Of a stretch of DNA of 64,000 bases, positions 17,360 through 27,167 are shown piece after piece (positions within the stretch are counted from its first letter, which is position 1; every line of letters begins with the position of its first letter). The translations under genes and the position numbers were made by a program. This DNA is from Shewanella sp. VB17. GTDB lineage: Bacteria > Pseudomonadota > Gammaproteobacteria > Enterobacterales > Shewanellaceae. Under the pieces are notes generated by a model, which had not been told where the DNA came from, did not search any database, and saw nothing but the letters and a program-made list of their open reading frames with translations. Where the stretch lies: the NCBI RefSeq assembly GCF_013248905.1, contig NZ_JABRVS010000001.1:3038001-3102000 (forward strand). The letters run 5' to 3'.

Positions 17360-20154
17360 GGCTTCAACCTCGTCTTAATTTGCGCCGCGGTGATCGGAGT
17401 TTGAGTGAATCGTTCGCCAATCGCATTAAATATAGCATCTTGAACTGCAGAAATAACCGGTAACATCACCACTTCAGCGATGCCTTTAGGTCTATCCGTC
17501 GCTTGACTGGGAGGGAGAATTTCACACCCCATCTGCCACACATTGACATCTTTTGAGCACGGCACTCGATAGCGATGTAGATTCCAAGTACCGCTACCTG
17601 CTCCGGCTTCAAATGGCGGTAAATATTCGTGTAACACATGCCCTAAGCCCATGACTAAGCCGCCCTGGATCTGACCCTCTACAATAGGGGTTGAAATCAC
17701 CGGCCCCGCATCAAGTACACTGTGTGTTCGCAATATGTCCACTTCACCAGTATGGCGATCCACTGCCAGTTCAATTAAGCAGTCGCAAGGGGCATAATAA
17801 GTCACCATGGCATTATTAAATTGCGTACTGGGGTATTTCACCCAATTTCGTTCAATCAAATGGTAACCTAAACTATCCATAGACTGCTTTTTCGCTGCAC
17901 TGGCCCCCTCACCATAACGCACGGCAATCGCATCAAGTGAGTGAATCTGTGTATCCCCCTCAATGGTAAATTCAGCTTGCGTCCAAGCCCAACGGTTAAC
18001 AGTATGGGCAACGCTTCCTGTCACAAAACCATGGTCGTGAGCCGTCTTGGCCAAACTGTGTAAATCCAATGGCTTTTGACCCATCAACGTCAATTTACCC
18101 GCCTCCCATTTAGCCAAAGCAAGATCGCTATCCAGTGACATGCCCCAGAGCTTGCGTGCTGCAGGTAAAATGCCATAACGATAGACCACAGCACAGGCGC
18201 CTTTTGTCGCCTCAGTTTGAAAAGTGGCCGAATCAGATGCACTGCTTGCCATTAGCTTTATCAATGTCCAACGTGGATCTGTGGACATTTTATCTTGCTT
18301 TTCTTGGCTAATCGTATAGGGATTGTCTGTCTCAAACAGCTGTAACGCTGCCCAAGTTTCAGTTACTGCAATGTCAACTCTGCCCGCCGCATGACCAAAA
18401 AATTCATGGGTCAATAAACCTTGACTCGTTTGCGCCCCAGAGCCCATTTCCATGTATTCAATTTCAAGGACAATTTCACCTTTTGCAGTCAGATTAACAG
18501 CGGCATTGGGACCCACATTACCTGTACCATAATTTTTAGCCAGTAAAGAATACCCAACACCAAACGACTTATTCGGGTGATTGGCTTCAAATTCTCGCTT
18601 ATTTACTGCTCTGTTTTGCCAAATAGGGTGCAACTCCGCTTTATCCAGCAATTCCTGATACCGGATCTCACCATCAATTTCGGCACCTTGAGTATTCAAA
18701 TCGCCTGTACGTAATAAATTCTGACGTCGCAATTCAAAGGGATCTACATTCAATTCATGGGCTGCTTGCCCTATCATCAAGTCGATAATTGGCATGCATT
18801 GGGCTGAGCCGTAACCTCGCATAGAACCTGAAGTCACATTACGAGAATGGTAAGCCGTTGCTTGCAAATCGCTTTGTGGAATATAAAAAACCCCTTGCAT
18901 CGCCGACATACCTGCAGAGGCGACACTTGCAGAGAAATTTTCTCTTCCGCCCCCATCGACATGACACTGTGAAGTCAGCGCTTCAATTTTCAAGGTTTCT
19001 TTGTTGATCGACAATCGATTATGGATGTTAAATGGATGACGTTTCAGACCTTGTTGAAATTGCTGATACCTGTCATTGGCAATACGGATCGGATTACCGT
19101 CACAAAATAAGCTGGCAGCCAGTGCGTAAAATGGAAATACCGAGTGATCTTTCGCACCAAAAGCTCCACCGACAAAACCTGAATAAAGCACCACACTCTC
19201 CACTGCTTTAGCTTGAGTCGATGCTTTTAATAAATGCACCGCCATGTCAGAAAAATCCGTTGGATCTTGACAAGTGATCGCACCGTGTAAGGTATGCTTT
19301 TGTTGATCATACCAAACGTTAGCCGCTTCAGGCTCTAACATCATAGGGTCAACTATCTGAGTTTGAAAATCAGTGTCAATCACATGAGCACTGGGATCTG
19401 CCATCTCTTTATTGATACGGTCGGCATAATACATTCCTCGCTCACTTAATGTTCCAGCTATGTTTTGCTCAGTAGGCCATTTGGGCTGTCTTAATTGATA
19501 AGCAGGGAAGAATAATCCATCTTGAAAAACAGAAAATGCATCTCGTCCCTCCGTTCTATCTTGTGCGATGCGAATCACTCGCCATGCTGCATAGGGATCT
19601 CGTTCAAAAGGCGTCACCTTAGCCCCATACTTTACCAAGGTGGCATTAAAATCTAAGCGTGATTTAGCTGCGTTAAAATCATCAAAAGAATCAAATAATA
19701 ACATGGCAACTGGATGACCAATAAAATGAGCAACCTTGCCTTTAGCCAATAACATTTCATCACCATGATATGTAGGCAATGTAATATGATGACTGGCTAG
19801 ATCATCGGCCATGATCACTTTCGTGGGATGTTTTGCGAGAAAAGACAGATCGATATCTTCAAATAGATGATCGGTATCGGTCGCACACACAATGTAACCA
19901 TGCCATTGACTATCAGGCCAATGGGGAAAGTCTTTCGCTCTAAAATCACGCGCAAATACCTTCTGACCAGTCACCTTTTGAATCGCATCCATGCGAAATT
20001 TAGCCTTACTGCCATCAGCCCATGGGGCCTGAGGTTTATACAGGTAGTCTTGCTCACGACTCGCGGCACCAGCAAGGGGAGCAAAATACACACTGACACC
20101 AGCAATCACCACAGATTTAAGGAAGTCTCGACGGGTCTGCTTAATATGTTTCAT
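17356..20154 (-). CDS. Molybdopterin-binding large subunit, isoquinoline oxidoreductase/aldehyde dehydrogenase type
   Basis: The 932-residue protein starts with a Tat signal (QTRRDFLKSVVIAG, residues about 6-19). It has the xanthine oxidase-family layout, with a GGAFGAKDH molybdopterin contact and SGSMRGYGSAQ in the middle. RPKGIAEVV near the C-terminus holds the likely catalytic Glu. This matches IorB-type periplasmic hydroxylases that oxidise aldehydes or N-heterocycles. It is the first gene of a three-gene operon with the 2Fe-2S and triheme cytochrome subunits. No cofactor-insertion chaperone (XdhC) gene is nearby. The substrate is unknown. Confidence 0.88.
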   Translation of the reverse strand: MKHIKQTRRDFLKSVVIAGVSVYFAPLAGAASREQDYLYKPQAPWADGSKAKFRMDAIQKVTGQKVFARDFRAKDFPHWPDSQWHGYIVCATDTDHLFEDIDLSFLAKHPTKVIMADDLASHHITLPTYHGDEMLLAKGKVAHFIGHPVAMLLFDSFDDFNAAKSRLDFNATLVKYGAKVTPFERDPYAAWRVIRIAQDRTEGRDAFSVFQDGLFFPAYQLRQPKWPTEQNIAGTLSERGMYYADRINKEMADPSAHVIDTDFQTQIVDPMMLEPEAANVWYDQQKHTLHGAITCQDPTDFSDMAVHLLKASTQAKAVESVVLYSGFVGGAFGAKDHSVFPFYALAASLFCDGNPIRIANDRYQQFQQGLKRHPFNIHNRLSINKETLKIEALTSQCHVDGGGRENFSASVASAGMSAMQGVFYIPQSDLQATAYHSRNVTSGSMRGYGSAQCMPIIDLMIGQAAHELNVDPFELRRQNLLRTGDLNTQGAEIDGEIRYQELLDKAELHPIWQNRAVNKREFEANHPNKSFGVGYSLLAKNYGTGNVGPNAAVNLTAKGEIVLEIEYMEMGSGAQTSQGLLTHEFFGHAAGRVDIAVTETWAALQLFETDNPYTISQEKQDKMSTDPRWTLIKLMASSASDSATFQTEATKGACAVVYRYGILPAARKLWGMSLDSDLALAKWEAGKLTLMGQKPLDLHSLAKTAHDHGFVTGSVAHTVNRWAWTQAEFTIEGDTQIHSLDAIAVRYGEGASAAKKQSMDSLGYHLIERNWVKYPSTQFNNAMVTYYAPCDCLIELAVDRHTGEVDILRTHSVLDAGPVISTPIVEGQIQGGLVMGLGHVLHEYLPPFEAGAGSGTWNLHRYRVPCSKDVNVWQMGCEILPPSQATDRPKGIAEVVMLPVISAVQDAIFNAIGERFTQTPITAAQIKTRLKP

Positions 20155-20424
20155 CTAGATACCAGAATAAGAAAAATGCCTGTACGTAATAGTAGGCGCT
20201 GAATGGATTATTTACTCACACTAATAAATAATAGCACTTATCAAATAGTTTGCCTAACATAATGATAACAATAAACAAATCTATCCAGCCCATTTATAAA
20301 AAACAGTAATTCCCTATTTAGTATTAACAGGATTATGTCGAAATAAAAGTAGAGATTAAGATTGAATCATTAAACCATACTATCAAAACATACCCACTAA
20401 GCCAGCCAGTGCAATAACACTTAA

Positions 20425-20790
20425 TTACCCATTGATGATAGTCATTAACCGATGAATAAACTCCTTAACCGCCTCTTCATCAGCAAATTTAAACCCTAAT
20501 CCATAATGAATGCCATTAAGGCTTTTTTGAATTCGTTTGGGAAAACGAGTCATCTCATTGTTATGAAAATAACCTTCTTTGTGAGTCACTCCATCAAGCA
20601 AAGCAAAATCAGTAAGAAACACTTCATAAGCTGGCCTTATCACCAATTGGCAATCTTTACCTGAACCGTGCAAATAAATCGGCTCTTTAAGCTTAGGCAG
20701 CATATATTCGGTAATTTTTTTTATGGTAAAGTTAGTCCGACAATCTAACGAAGTTAATACTGCCATCAATGCACTGTGTTCAATTGCCAA
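20425..20790 (-). CDS. Conserved-looking small protein, function unknown
   Basis: This 121-residue protein has no signal or membrane segment and no family I recognise. Its middle (EPIYLHGSGKDCQLVIRPAYE) and C-terminal half (GIHYGLGFKFADEEAVKEFIHRL) look like a compact alpha/beta domain. The frame opens at a TTG (20790) preceded by AAGG at good spacing; an ATG at 20766 would be 8 codons shorter. It lies alone between the molybdenum hydroxylase operon and fusA2. Confidence 0.55.
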   Translation of the reverse strand: MAIEHSALMAVLTSLDCRTNFTIKKITEYMLPKLKEPIYLHGSGKDCQLVIRPAYEVFLTDFALLDGVTHKEGYFHNNEMTRFPKRIQKSLNGIHYGLGFKFADEEAVKEFIHRLMTIING

Positions 20791-21251
20791 AGTTAACGCC
20801 TTAATGTGTGAGTGCTGACAGAAAGCCCATTGTCATCACTAATAATTGTGTAAGCAGGACTTTAACAAAAATACTGCACACATGCTGCATAAATAACGCT
20901 TATCAGCCTCAGGTTAATACACAGAGAAATTCCGATTTATTCACCCGTTTACGTTGGAGCTAATGCTAGCCACAAACAAAGCGTTCACTCATTAAGGACA
21001 CCGAAGCTGCCAATATCGCCCTCACCTTTGAAAAAGTACTAAATCACAGTCGTAACAATATCTAGCACTAGAAAATAACGTAAATGAGCTGTATCATGGG
21101 ATGCAGAGATGTATGATATGAACTAATGCTGTTTTATTTTACGCATTTAACCGAAAATAAAGCAGTTTTAATAAAAATCTATAAAACAATTCTAAAAGTA
21201 TTGATATACTGCCACCGAATTTTAGAACGTAACTCCAATTAGAGTAGAAAA
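20791..21251. other. Intergenic region upstream of fusA2
   Basis: About 460 bases. A TATACT element near 21208 may be the -10 box for fusA2, about 40 bases before its ATG. No RNA gene was recognised. A short open stretch near 20998-21066 (reading KDTEAANIALTFEKV) has no start and no clear homology. Confidence 0.35.
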
Positions 21252-23345
21252 ATGACTGATTTATCAAAGTACAGAAACATTGGTATATTCGCTCACGTTG
21301 ACGCGGGTAAAACCACGACTACAGAGCGTATTCTTAAGCTTACCGGTAAGATCCACAAGATCGGTGAAGTTCATGACGGTGAATCTACAACAGATTTCAT
21401 GGAACAAGAAGCTGAACGTGGTATAACCATTCAGTCTGCTGCTGTAAGTTGTTTCTGGAAAGATCACCGTTTTAACGTTATTGATACTCCTGGCCACGTT
21501 GACTTTACTGTTGAAGTATACCGTTCACTTAAAGTACTGGACGGCGGTATAGGTGTATTCTGTGGCAGTGGTGGTGTTGAGCCACAATCAGAAACAAACT
21601 GGCGTTATGCAAACGAATCAGAAGTTGCGCGTATTATCTTCGTCAATAAATTAGACCGTATGGGTGCTGACTTCCTACGTGTTGTTAAACAAACTAAAGA
21701 CGTGCTCGCGGCTAATCCACTGATCATGGTGCTACCGATTGGTATCGAAGACGAATTTACCGGTGTGGTTGATCTACTGACTCGTAAAGCTTACGTGTGG
21801 GATGATACTGGTGAAGCTGAAAATTATGAAATCACCGATATCCCAGCGGATATGCTTGATCTCGTAGAAGAGTACCGTGAAATGCTCATCGAAACTGCTC
21901 TTGAGCAGGACGATGACTTGCTAGAAGCATACATGGAAGGCGAAGAGCCATCTTTAGATGAAATAAAACGTTGTATCCGTAAGGGTACACGTACAATGGA
22001 AGTCTTCCCAACTTACTGTGGTAGTGCTTTCAAGAACAAAGGTATGCAGCTTCTGCTTGATGCTGTTGTTGATTACCTTCCTAACCCAGTTGAAGTTGAT
22101 CCACAACCTCTAACTGATGAAGAAGGTGTTGAAAATGGCGAATTTGCCATTGTTGATGTCAATGCTCCATTAAAAGCACTTGCATTCAAAATCATGGATG
22201 ACCGTTTCGGTGCGCTCACTTTCGTGCGTATTTATTCAGGTAGACTGAACAAAGGGGATACTATCCTTAACTCGTTCACAGGTAAAACTGAACGTGTTGG
22301 TCGCATGGTCGAAATGCAAGCAGATGAGCGTAACGAGTTAGATTCAGCTCAAGCTGGCGACATCATTGCTATCGTGGGGATGAAAAACGTACAAACAGGT
22401 CACACTTTATGTGATGTTAAGCATCCTTGTACGCTAGAAGCCATGGTCTTTCCTGAGCCCGTTATCTCGATTTCTGTTACACCAAAAGATAAAGGCGGCA
22501 GTGAAAAAATGGGGATCGCTATCGGTAAGATGATTGCTGAAGATCCATCATTCCGTGTAGAAACTGATATTGACTCAGGCGAAACCATCCTTAAAGGCAT
22601 GGGTGAGCTTCACCTAGACATTAAGGTTGATATCCTTAAGCGTACTTACGGCGTTGACCTTATTGTCGGTGAGCCACAAGTTGCTTATCGTGAAACTATC
22701 ACTAAAGAAATTGAAGACAGTTACACACATAAGAAACAGTCTGGTGGTTCTGGTCAATTTGGTAAAATTGACTATATCATCCGTCCTGGTGAGCAAAACA
22801 CAGGTTTCACTTTCAGCTCTAAGGTTGTTGGTGGTAACGTTCCGAAGGAATTCTGGCCTGCAGTTGAGAAAGGTTTCGCATCATTAATGGACACAGGTCC
22901 TGTTGCTGGTTTCCCTGTATTAGATGTTGAACTTGTCCTTCTTGATGGTGCTTTCCACGCCGTTGATTCGTCAGCTATTGCGTTCGAAATCGCCGCTAAA
23001 GGTGCATTCCGTCAATCTATGCCTAAAGCCGGTGCACAACTTCTTGAACCAATCATGAATGTTGATGTATTCAGCCCAGATGACAACGTTGGTGATGTCA
23101 TTGGTGATCTTAACCGTCGTCGAGGCATGATAAAAGACCAAAATGCAGGTGTAACAGGCGTTCGTATTAAAGCGGATGTCCCATTATCAGAAATGTTTGG
23201 TTACATCGGCTCACTGCGTACAATGACATCAGGTCGTGGTCAATTCTCTATGGAATTTGCTCACTACTCTCCGTGTCCAAACAGTGTTGCTGAAAAAGTC
23301 ATCACACAAGTAAAAGAAAGAAAAGCGGCTGAAGCTAAGAAGTAA
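21252..23345 (+). CDS. fusA2: Elongation factor G, second type (EF-G II)
   Basis: The 697-residue translational GTPase shows all G motifs: G1 AHVDAGKT (14-21), DTPGHVDF (78-85) and NKLD (132-135). EF-G domains II-V follow, ending with RGQFSMEFAHYSPCP. Features such as CGSGGVEPQSETNWRYA mark the second EF-G of Vibrio, Shewanella and Pseudomonas. It is not beside rpsL, rpsG or tuf, as the main copy is. It may act in translocation or ribosome recycling; the division of labour cannot be read from sequence. A strong terminator follows. Confidence 0.92.
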   Translation: MTDLSKYRNIGIFAHVDAGKTTTTERILKLTGKIHKIGEVHDGESTTDFMEQEAERGITIQSAAVSCFWKDHRFNVIDTPGHVDFTVEVYRSLKVLDGGIGVFCGSGGVEPQSETNWRYANESEVARIIFVNKLDRMGADFLRVVKQTKDVLAANPLIMVLPIGIEDEFTGVVDLLTRKAYVWDDTGEAENYEITDIPADMLDLVEEYREMLIETALEQDDDLLEAYMEGEEPSLDEIKRCIRKGTRTMEVFPTYCGSAFKNKGMQLLLDAVVDYLPNPVEVDPQPLTDEEGVENGEFAIVDVNAPLKALAFKIMDDRFGALTFVRIYSGRLNKGDTILNSFTGKTERVGRMVEMQADERNELDSAQAGDIIAIVGMKNVQTGHTLCDVKHPCTLEAMVFPEPVISISVTPKDKGGSEKMGIAIGKMIAEDPSFRVETDIDSGETILKGMGELHLDIKVDILKRTYGVDLIVGEPQVAYRETITKEIEDSYTHKKQSGGSGQFGKIDYIIRPGEQNTGFTFSSKVVGGNVPKEFWPAVEKGFASLMDTGPVAGFPVLDVELVLLDGAFHAVDSSAIAFEIAAKGAFRQSMPKAGAQLLEPIMNVDVFSPDDNVGDVIGDLNRRRGMIKDQNAGVTGVRIKADVPLSEMFGYIGSLRTMTSGRGQFSMEFAHYSPCPNSVAEKVITQVKERKAAEAKK

Positions 23346-23370
23346 TATTACTTTTTACATCTCCTCATAA

Positions 23371-23407
23371 AAAACCCGCGACTTAAATCGCGGGTTTTGT
23401 TTTTTTG
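23371..23407 (+). terminator. Rho-independent terminator after fusA2
   Basis: A 10-bp stem (aaaacccgcg / cgcgggtttt) with an 8-base loop is followed by GTTTTTTT, 25 bases after the fusA2 stop. Confidence 0.92.
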
Positions 23408-23432
23408 TAGATCGCATAAAGGTTATATACAC

Positions 23433-24059
23433 ATGATCACACGCCCTGCTAATTCAGTCATCGTACTCGACTTTGAAACCACAGGTCTCTCGCCTAACCA
23501 AGGCGATCGTGCTATTGAAATAGGTGCGGTAAAATTACAAAACGGAATGGTCGTCGATACATTTCAAGCATTAATGAACCCAGGTTTTAAGATCAGTCGA
23601 TTTATCGAAGACTACACAGGAATAAGCAATGAGTTACTCATCGATGCCGCATCTTGTGAGACAGTGATGGATCGTTTTGCCGACTTTATTCAAGGCAGTA
23701 ACCTGGTAGCACATAATGCTTCATTCGATAAACGATTTCTTGATGCAGAGCTGACATTAATCAATCGTGAATATACAGGAGAGTTTGCCTGCTCAATGCT
23801 GATTGCTAGACGTCTCTATCAGCAAGCACCCAACCATACTCTGGGTAGTTTAGTTGACTTTAACAAGATTGAAAATGACGGTGTATTTCACCGCGCGTTA
23901 GCCGATTCTGAAATGACAGCTAAGCTTTGGTTAACAATACTTGAAGATATACATACTCGCTACTTTCTTGCCAATCCGACTTTTAAATTATTGCAACAAA
24001 TATCAAAAAAATCCAAATCAAACGTGCATGCCTTCTTACAAAATGGCTCACACAGATAA
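23433..24059 (+). CDS. DEDDh 3'-5' exonuclease, DnaQ-like
   Basis: From the ATG at 23433 (MITRPANSVIVLDFETTG) the protein has 208 residues. It shows exonuclease motif I (LDFETTGLSP, Asp and Glu metal ligands), motif II (NLVAHNASFDKRFLD) and motif III with His-x4-Asp (HRALADSEMTAKL). The fold is that of the DNA polymerase III epsilon subunit. A clear beta-clamp or polymerase-binding motif is absent, so it is probably a stand-alone nuclease. An in-frame upstream codon at 23397 lies inside the fusA2 terminator and is rejected. Confidence 0.88.
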   Translation: MITRPANSVIVLDFETTGLSPNQGDRAIEIGAVKLQNGMVVDTFQALMNPGFKISRFIEDYTGISNELLIDAASCETVMDRFADFIQGSNLVAHNASFDKRFLDAELTLINREYTGEFACSMLIARRLYQQAPNHTLGSLVDFNKIENDGVFHRALADSEMTAKLWLTILEDIHTRYFLANPTFKLLQQISKKSKSNVHAFLQNGSHR

Positions 24060-24151
24060 CTTAAAACGTTCAAACCACTCGCAATTCACAATGCCATATA
24101 CTCATGATTTGTATCGCTGAATTTTGGATAACAAGTGTCGACAGAAAAATA

Positions 24152-24841
24152 TCAGATCCCCAGTTCATTCAAAAGATCATCTTCAGGATCTGGGGCAATA
24201 TCTTTTGCTTCGGCTTCAGCTGCTTTATTCTTTTTGCCGCTATGCTCTGCAAAAAGTTCATCAGGATCAAATTCATTTTCTTCATCAAATTCATTTAATT
24301 GAATAAATTCAGTTTTATCCATAGCGAATTCTAAATAAAAAATATGATTATCTTGAGTTTTAAATGACACCCTACGTGCAATTGCTTCATCTAAATTAGT
24401 ATCAATGGATATCGTTAATTGCTTGTTAATGGTTAACATCTTTGGCTGGCTTTGATTGATTGACGTTTGAAGTTGCTTACTGATCTTATTAATGAAATCA
24501 CCTAATATTTGATTCATCAATTCTCCCATAACATCCCCGACCTCATCAGAGATGTGAGACTTCGCAAATTCTGACTCAGGCATTCCCATGTGCGTCATGT
24601 AACCACGATAAATTTCAAGCGCAGCTTCCCCGGAAAAATTGATCACGACCAGACCAGAGAACCCACCATCAAAGATAGAAAAACATCCTATATCAGGCTT
24701 TAAACCAGTACGAGAAATACTCTGAACCATAGCGGCATGGGATACCTGACTATCTGTTGTTTTAAATAACACGCTTACAACCGATCCACACAATTTCATT
24801 AAAATATCATCTGTTCTAACAATTTTAAGTGAGTTTGTCAT
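24152..24841 (-). CDS. DUF3334-family protein, CheX/FliN-like regulator candidate
   Basis: The 229-residue protein from the start at 24841 (MTNSLKIVRTDDILMKLCGS) resembles the DUF3334 family of Shewanella and Vibrio. Its core is CFSIFDGGFSGLVVINFSG, then SDEVGDVMGELMNQILGDF and TINKQLTISIDTNLDEAIARRVSF. This recalls CheX/CheC-type domains (E..N...N motif), which act on phosphorylated CheY. The C-terminal 50 residues are acidic and low-complexity. No chemotaxis genes are adjacent, so the role is a guess from fold resemblance. The first 19 codons of the longer frame lack a usable start context. Confidence 0.7.
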   Translation of the reverse strand: MTNSLKIVRTDDILMKLCGSVVSVLFKTTDSQVSHAAMVQSISRTGLKPDIGCFSIFDGGFSGLVVINFSGEAALEIYRGYMTHMGMPESEFAKSHISDEVGDVMGELMNQILGDFINKISKQLQTSINQSQPKMLTINKQLTISIDTNLDEAIARRVSFKTQDNHIFYLEFAMDKTEFIQLNEFDEENEFDPDELFAEHSGKKNKAAEAEAKDIAPDPEDDLLNELGI

Positions 24842-25278
24842 AATCAAAACCAAAAAGAAGGAATAGTTAATTCTGAGTGTAAAAGTGAAATAAATCAAAA
24901 TGAAAGCAGCAATTTAAACCATAATCATAACAAAAAAGAGCAAGTAGAGTGCAAGGCATTGAAAAATAACTTATTAACATATCCATTATTTTTACTGTTC
25001 AATCAAAATCATTGATGTAAAATTCATGTATAGCTCATCAGTATTTTACAAGCAACGCGTAATAGCCGTAAAACATGGTCATCATCTCATTGTTTCGCTG
25101 CGTTTATAAAGATCTGGCGGTTGATTCAACTCAGTAATATTGTCATAACTAAGACTTAATCATGACTATCAACGCTGTTAATAAGCAATAAGTTAACCTA
25201 TTTCCCCCTTTCTAGTTACGTGATTTGTGTTAACATATTGATAAAGAAATATAACAACATACTTGGTGAATAATAATC
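24842..25278. other. Intergenic region between divergent genes
   Basis: About 440 bases between the DUF3334 gene and the ACT-domain gene. It should hold promoters for both. No RNA, repeat or operator was recognised. Confidence 0.35.
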
Positions 25279-25665
25279 ATGTCAAGAATGACTCTTGCCG
25301 TTCATTCTCAACTTTATAGTATTCACAGCTTTAGTCCGGATGCTAACATCCCCCCAGCTGTATTTACTCAAGAGATGTTTTTTATTGGTAAAACAAAAGA
25401 TGAATTGTCTGTTGTAGTGCCTGCTGAACTCAAACTGGAAAGCATTGAAGAGGAAAGCCATTGGCGCTGTTTAGAAGTGATAGGCCCCCTTGGTTTTTCG
25501 ATGACAGGTATTCTTTCCAGTGTTTCAGGCACATTAGCAGACGCTAACATCAGCATTTTTGCCATCTCGACTTTTGATACCGACTACATTTTGATCAAAA
25601 AAGATAAACTCACTGATGCTATCAAGGCACTAAAAAAGAAACAATTTCAAATCACTAAATATTAA
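25279..25665 (+). CDS. ACT domain protein (CASTOR/ACT_7 type)
   Basis: The 128-residue protein has a short N-terminal domain and a C-terminal ACT domain (WRCLEVIGPLGFSMTGILSS, then LADANISIFAISTFDTDYIL). This is the ligand-sensing fold seen in aspartokinase regulatory halves. Small stand-alone proteins of this type probably bind amino acids and regulate a partner. It is followed after 27 bases by an HPr gene, suggesting co-transcription. The link to the phosphotransferase proteins is inferred only from position. Confidence 0.8.
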   Translation: MSRMTLAVHSQLYSIHSFSPDANIPPAVFTQEMFFIGKTKDELSVVVPAELKLESIEEESHWRCLEVIGPLGFSMTGILSSVSGTLADANISIFAISTFDTDYILIKKDKLTDAIKALKKKQFQITKY

Positions 25666-25692
25666 TTTACCATTACAAATGAGTCGCCGCCT

Positions 25693-25950
25693 ATGCATGA
25701 AAAAATTATCACTATCATGGCTAAACATGGCATACATACACGACCAGCAGCCATGCTGGTAAAAGCAGCAAAAAACTATGAATGTGATGTGATCGTTGAA
25801 TGCAACGGCAAGCAAGCCAGTGCTAAAAGTTTATTTAAACTGCAAAATTTAGGCTTATACCATGGGGTGACGATTAAGATTTTTGCTGTAGGACCGGAAG
25901 CAGAGCACGCCGTAGAAAAGATATCTGAACTGATAATCACCTTAAACTAA
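25693..25950 (+). CDS. Phosphocarrier protein HPr
   Basis: The 85-residue protein has the same length as E. coli HPr. It keeps the phosphorylated His15 in KHGIHTRPAA and Ser46 in QASAKSLFKLQNLGLYHG. HPr carries phosphate from enzyme I to sugar-specific EIIA proteins. It lies between an ACT-domain gene and an EIIA-Glc gene without an enzyme I gene. It must be charged by an enzyme I encoded elsewhere, or it serves a regulatory branch. Confidence 0.92.
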   Translation: MHEKIITIMAKHGIHTRPAAMLVKAAKNYECDVIVECNGKQASAKSLFKLQNLGLYHGVTIKIFAVGPEAEHAVEKISELIITLN

Positions 25951-26025
25951 TCATGCTGTTCCTAACCCCAATAATTGAGTATGCTACTCAAAGAATAAAA
26001 ACGATATCTGTATCAAGGATGTTAA

Positions 26026-26535
26026 ATGAGACTTTTAAGCCGAATGAGACGATACATATCAGGACAAACCAATCCAAGAGGAGGAATTGAAGTTTTTTCC
26101 CCCATATCTGGAGACATTGTGCCAATAGAGGAAGTACCAGATGTTGTTTTTGCTGAAAAAATAGTGGGTGATGGATTAGCCATTGATCCAAAAGGCAATC
26201 AAATTCTTGCCCCAATAGACGGTGTTATAGGTAAAATATTTGAAACGAATCATGCATTTAGCATTAATTCACCACAAGGGTTAGCACTCTTTGTCCATTT
26301 TGGCATAGGGACCGTAGAACTAAGAGGAAACGGCTTTAAACGGCTTGCAGAAGAAGGACAAACCGTCAAAAAAGGCGAGCCCATACTAGCATTCGATTTA
26401 CCCTACCTTAAAGAACATGCAACGAGTTTGCTTACCCCTATCGTGCTGGCCAATATGGAAGATATTACATCGATTAATAAATCACATGGCAGCGTTGAAG
26501 CAGGTAAAGATGTCATTTTTATTGTCGATCTTTGA
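26026..26535 (+). CDS. crr: PTS EIIA-Glc component (Crr-like)
   Basis: The 169-residue protein matches EIIA-Glc, with GLAIDPKGNQILAPIDG, His76 in TNHAFSI and the phosphorylated His91 in LFVHFGIGTVELRG. It accepts phosphate from HPr and, in enteric bacteria, controls adenylate cyclase and inducer exclusion. It lies 75 bases after the HPr gene. The usual gene between them, ptsI, is absent, and there is no room for it. No sugar permease is adjacent. Confidence 0.92.
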   Translation: MRLLSRMRRYISGQTNPRGGIEVFSPISGDIVPIEEVPDVVFAEKIVGDGLAIDPKGNQILAPIDGVIGKIFETNHAFSINSPQGLALFVHFGIGTVELRGNGFKRLAEEGQTVKKGEPILAFDLPYLKEHATSLLTPIVLANMEDITSINKSHGSVEAGKDVIFIVDL

Positions 26536-26807
26536 ACAAGTTCATTGAGCAATCTCTCTGTATTCAAAATACTAATGGGTATAAAACATAAGATTAATAA
26601 TGTATATACTGCCCGTAAACCATTGATTAAGTTTATCATTTTAAGTTTTATTGACACACATTATTCCCCATTAAAATTTGACTGCTCAATAACTCATCTT
26701 GATTAATCATATTTTATCATTATCTGGTCTTGAGACATCGTAAAGGCAATGACACAATACCCCTAGAAGATACACCTACAAATAGCAAAAAAGCATTGCT
26801 ATCATCT

Positions 26808-27167
26808 ATGGAGAAAATTATCTTGACTCTTTTTGGAATTAAAAATTGTGACACAGTCAAAAAAGCGCGAAAATGGGCAGAAGCAAATCAATTGACTATT
26901 CATTTCCATGATTTTCGTATTGATGGGCTAAGCAAAGAACAGGTTGAAGCCTGGGTTGCAGTCATAGGCTGGGAAACTCTTTTCAACAAGCGTAGTACCA
27001 GTTTTCGACAGCTCAGTGATGATGATAAAAAAGATCTCAATGAAACCAAAGCCATTGAACTGATGTTAGCTCACCCAACGTTGATAAAAAGACCGGTATT
27101 ATCAAGCGAAGGTAACGTCCTTGTGGGATTCAAAGAAGCAGAATATAAAGCGTGGTTTACCCGATGA
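26808..27167 (+). CDS. ArsC/Spx-family protein YffB-like
   Basis: The protein resembles E. coli YffB, a thioredoxin-fold ArsC relative: TLFGIKNCDTVKKARKWAE holds the single conserved Cys, and FHDFRIDGL and IKRPVL follow. Its function is unknown, possibly glutathione-linked. The start is uncertain. ATG at 26808 is shown, but a TTG at 26823 sits 10 bases after GGAG and gives exactly the YffB N-terminus. The stop overlaps the dapE start (ATGA), as in many gammaproteobacteria. Confidence 0.88.
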   Translation: MEKIILTLFGIKNCDTVKKARKWAEANQLTIHFHDFRIDGLSKEQVEAWVAVIGWETLFNKRSTSFRQLSDDDKKDLNETKAIELMLAHPTLIKRPVLSSEGNVLVGFKEAEYKAWFTR

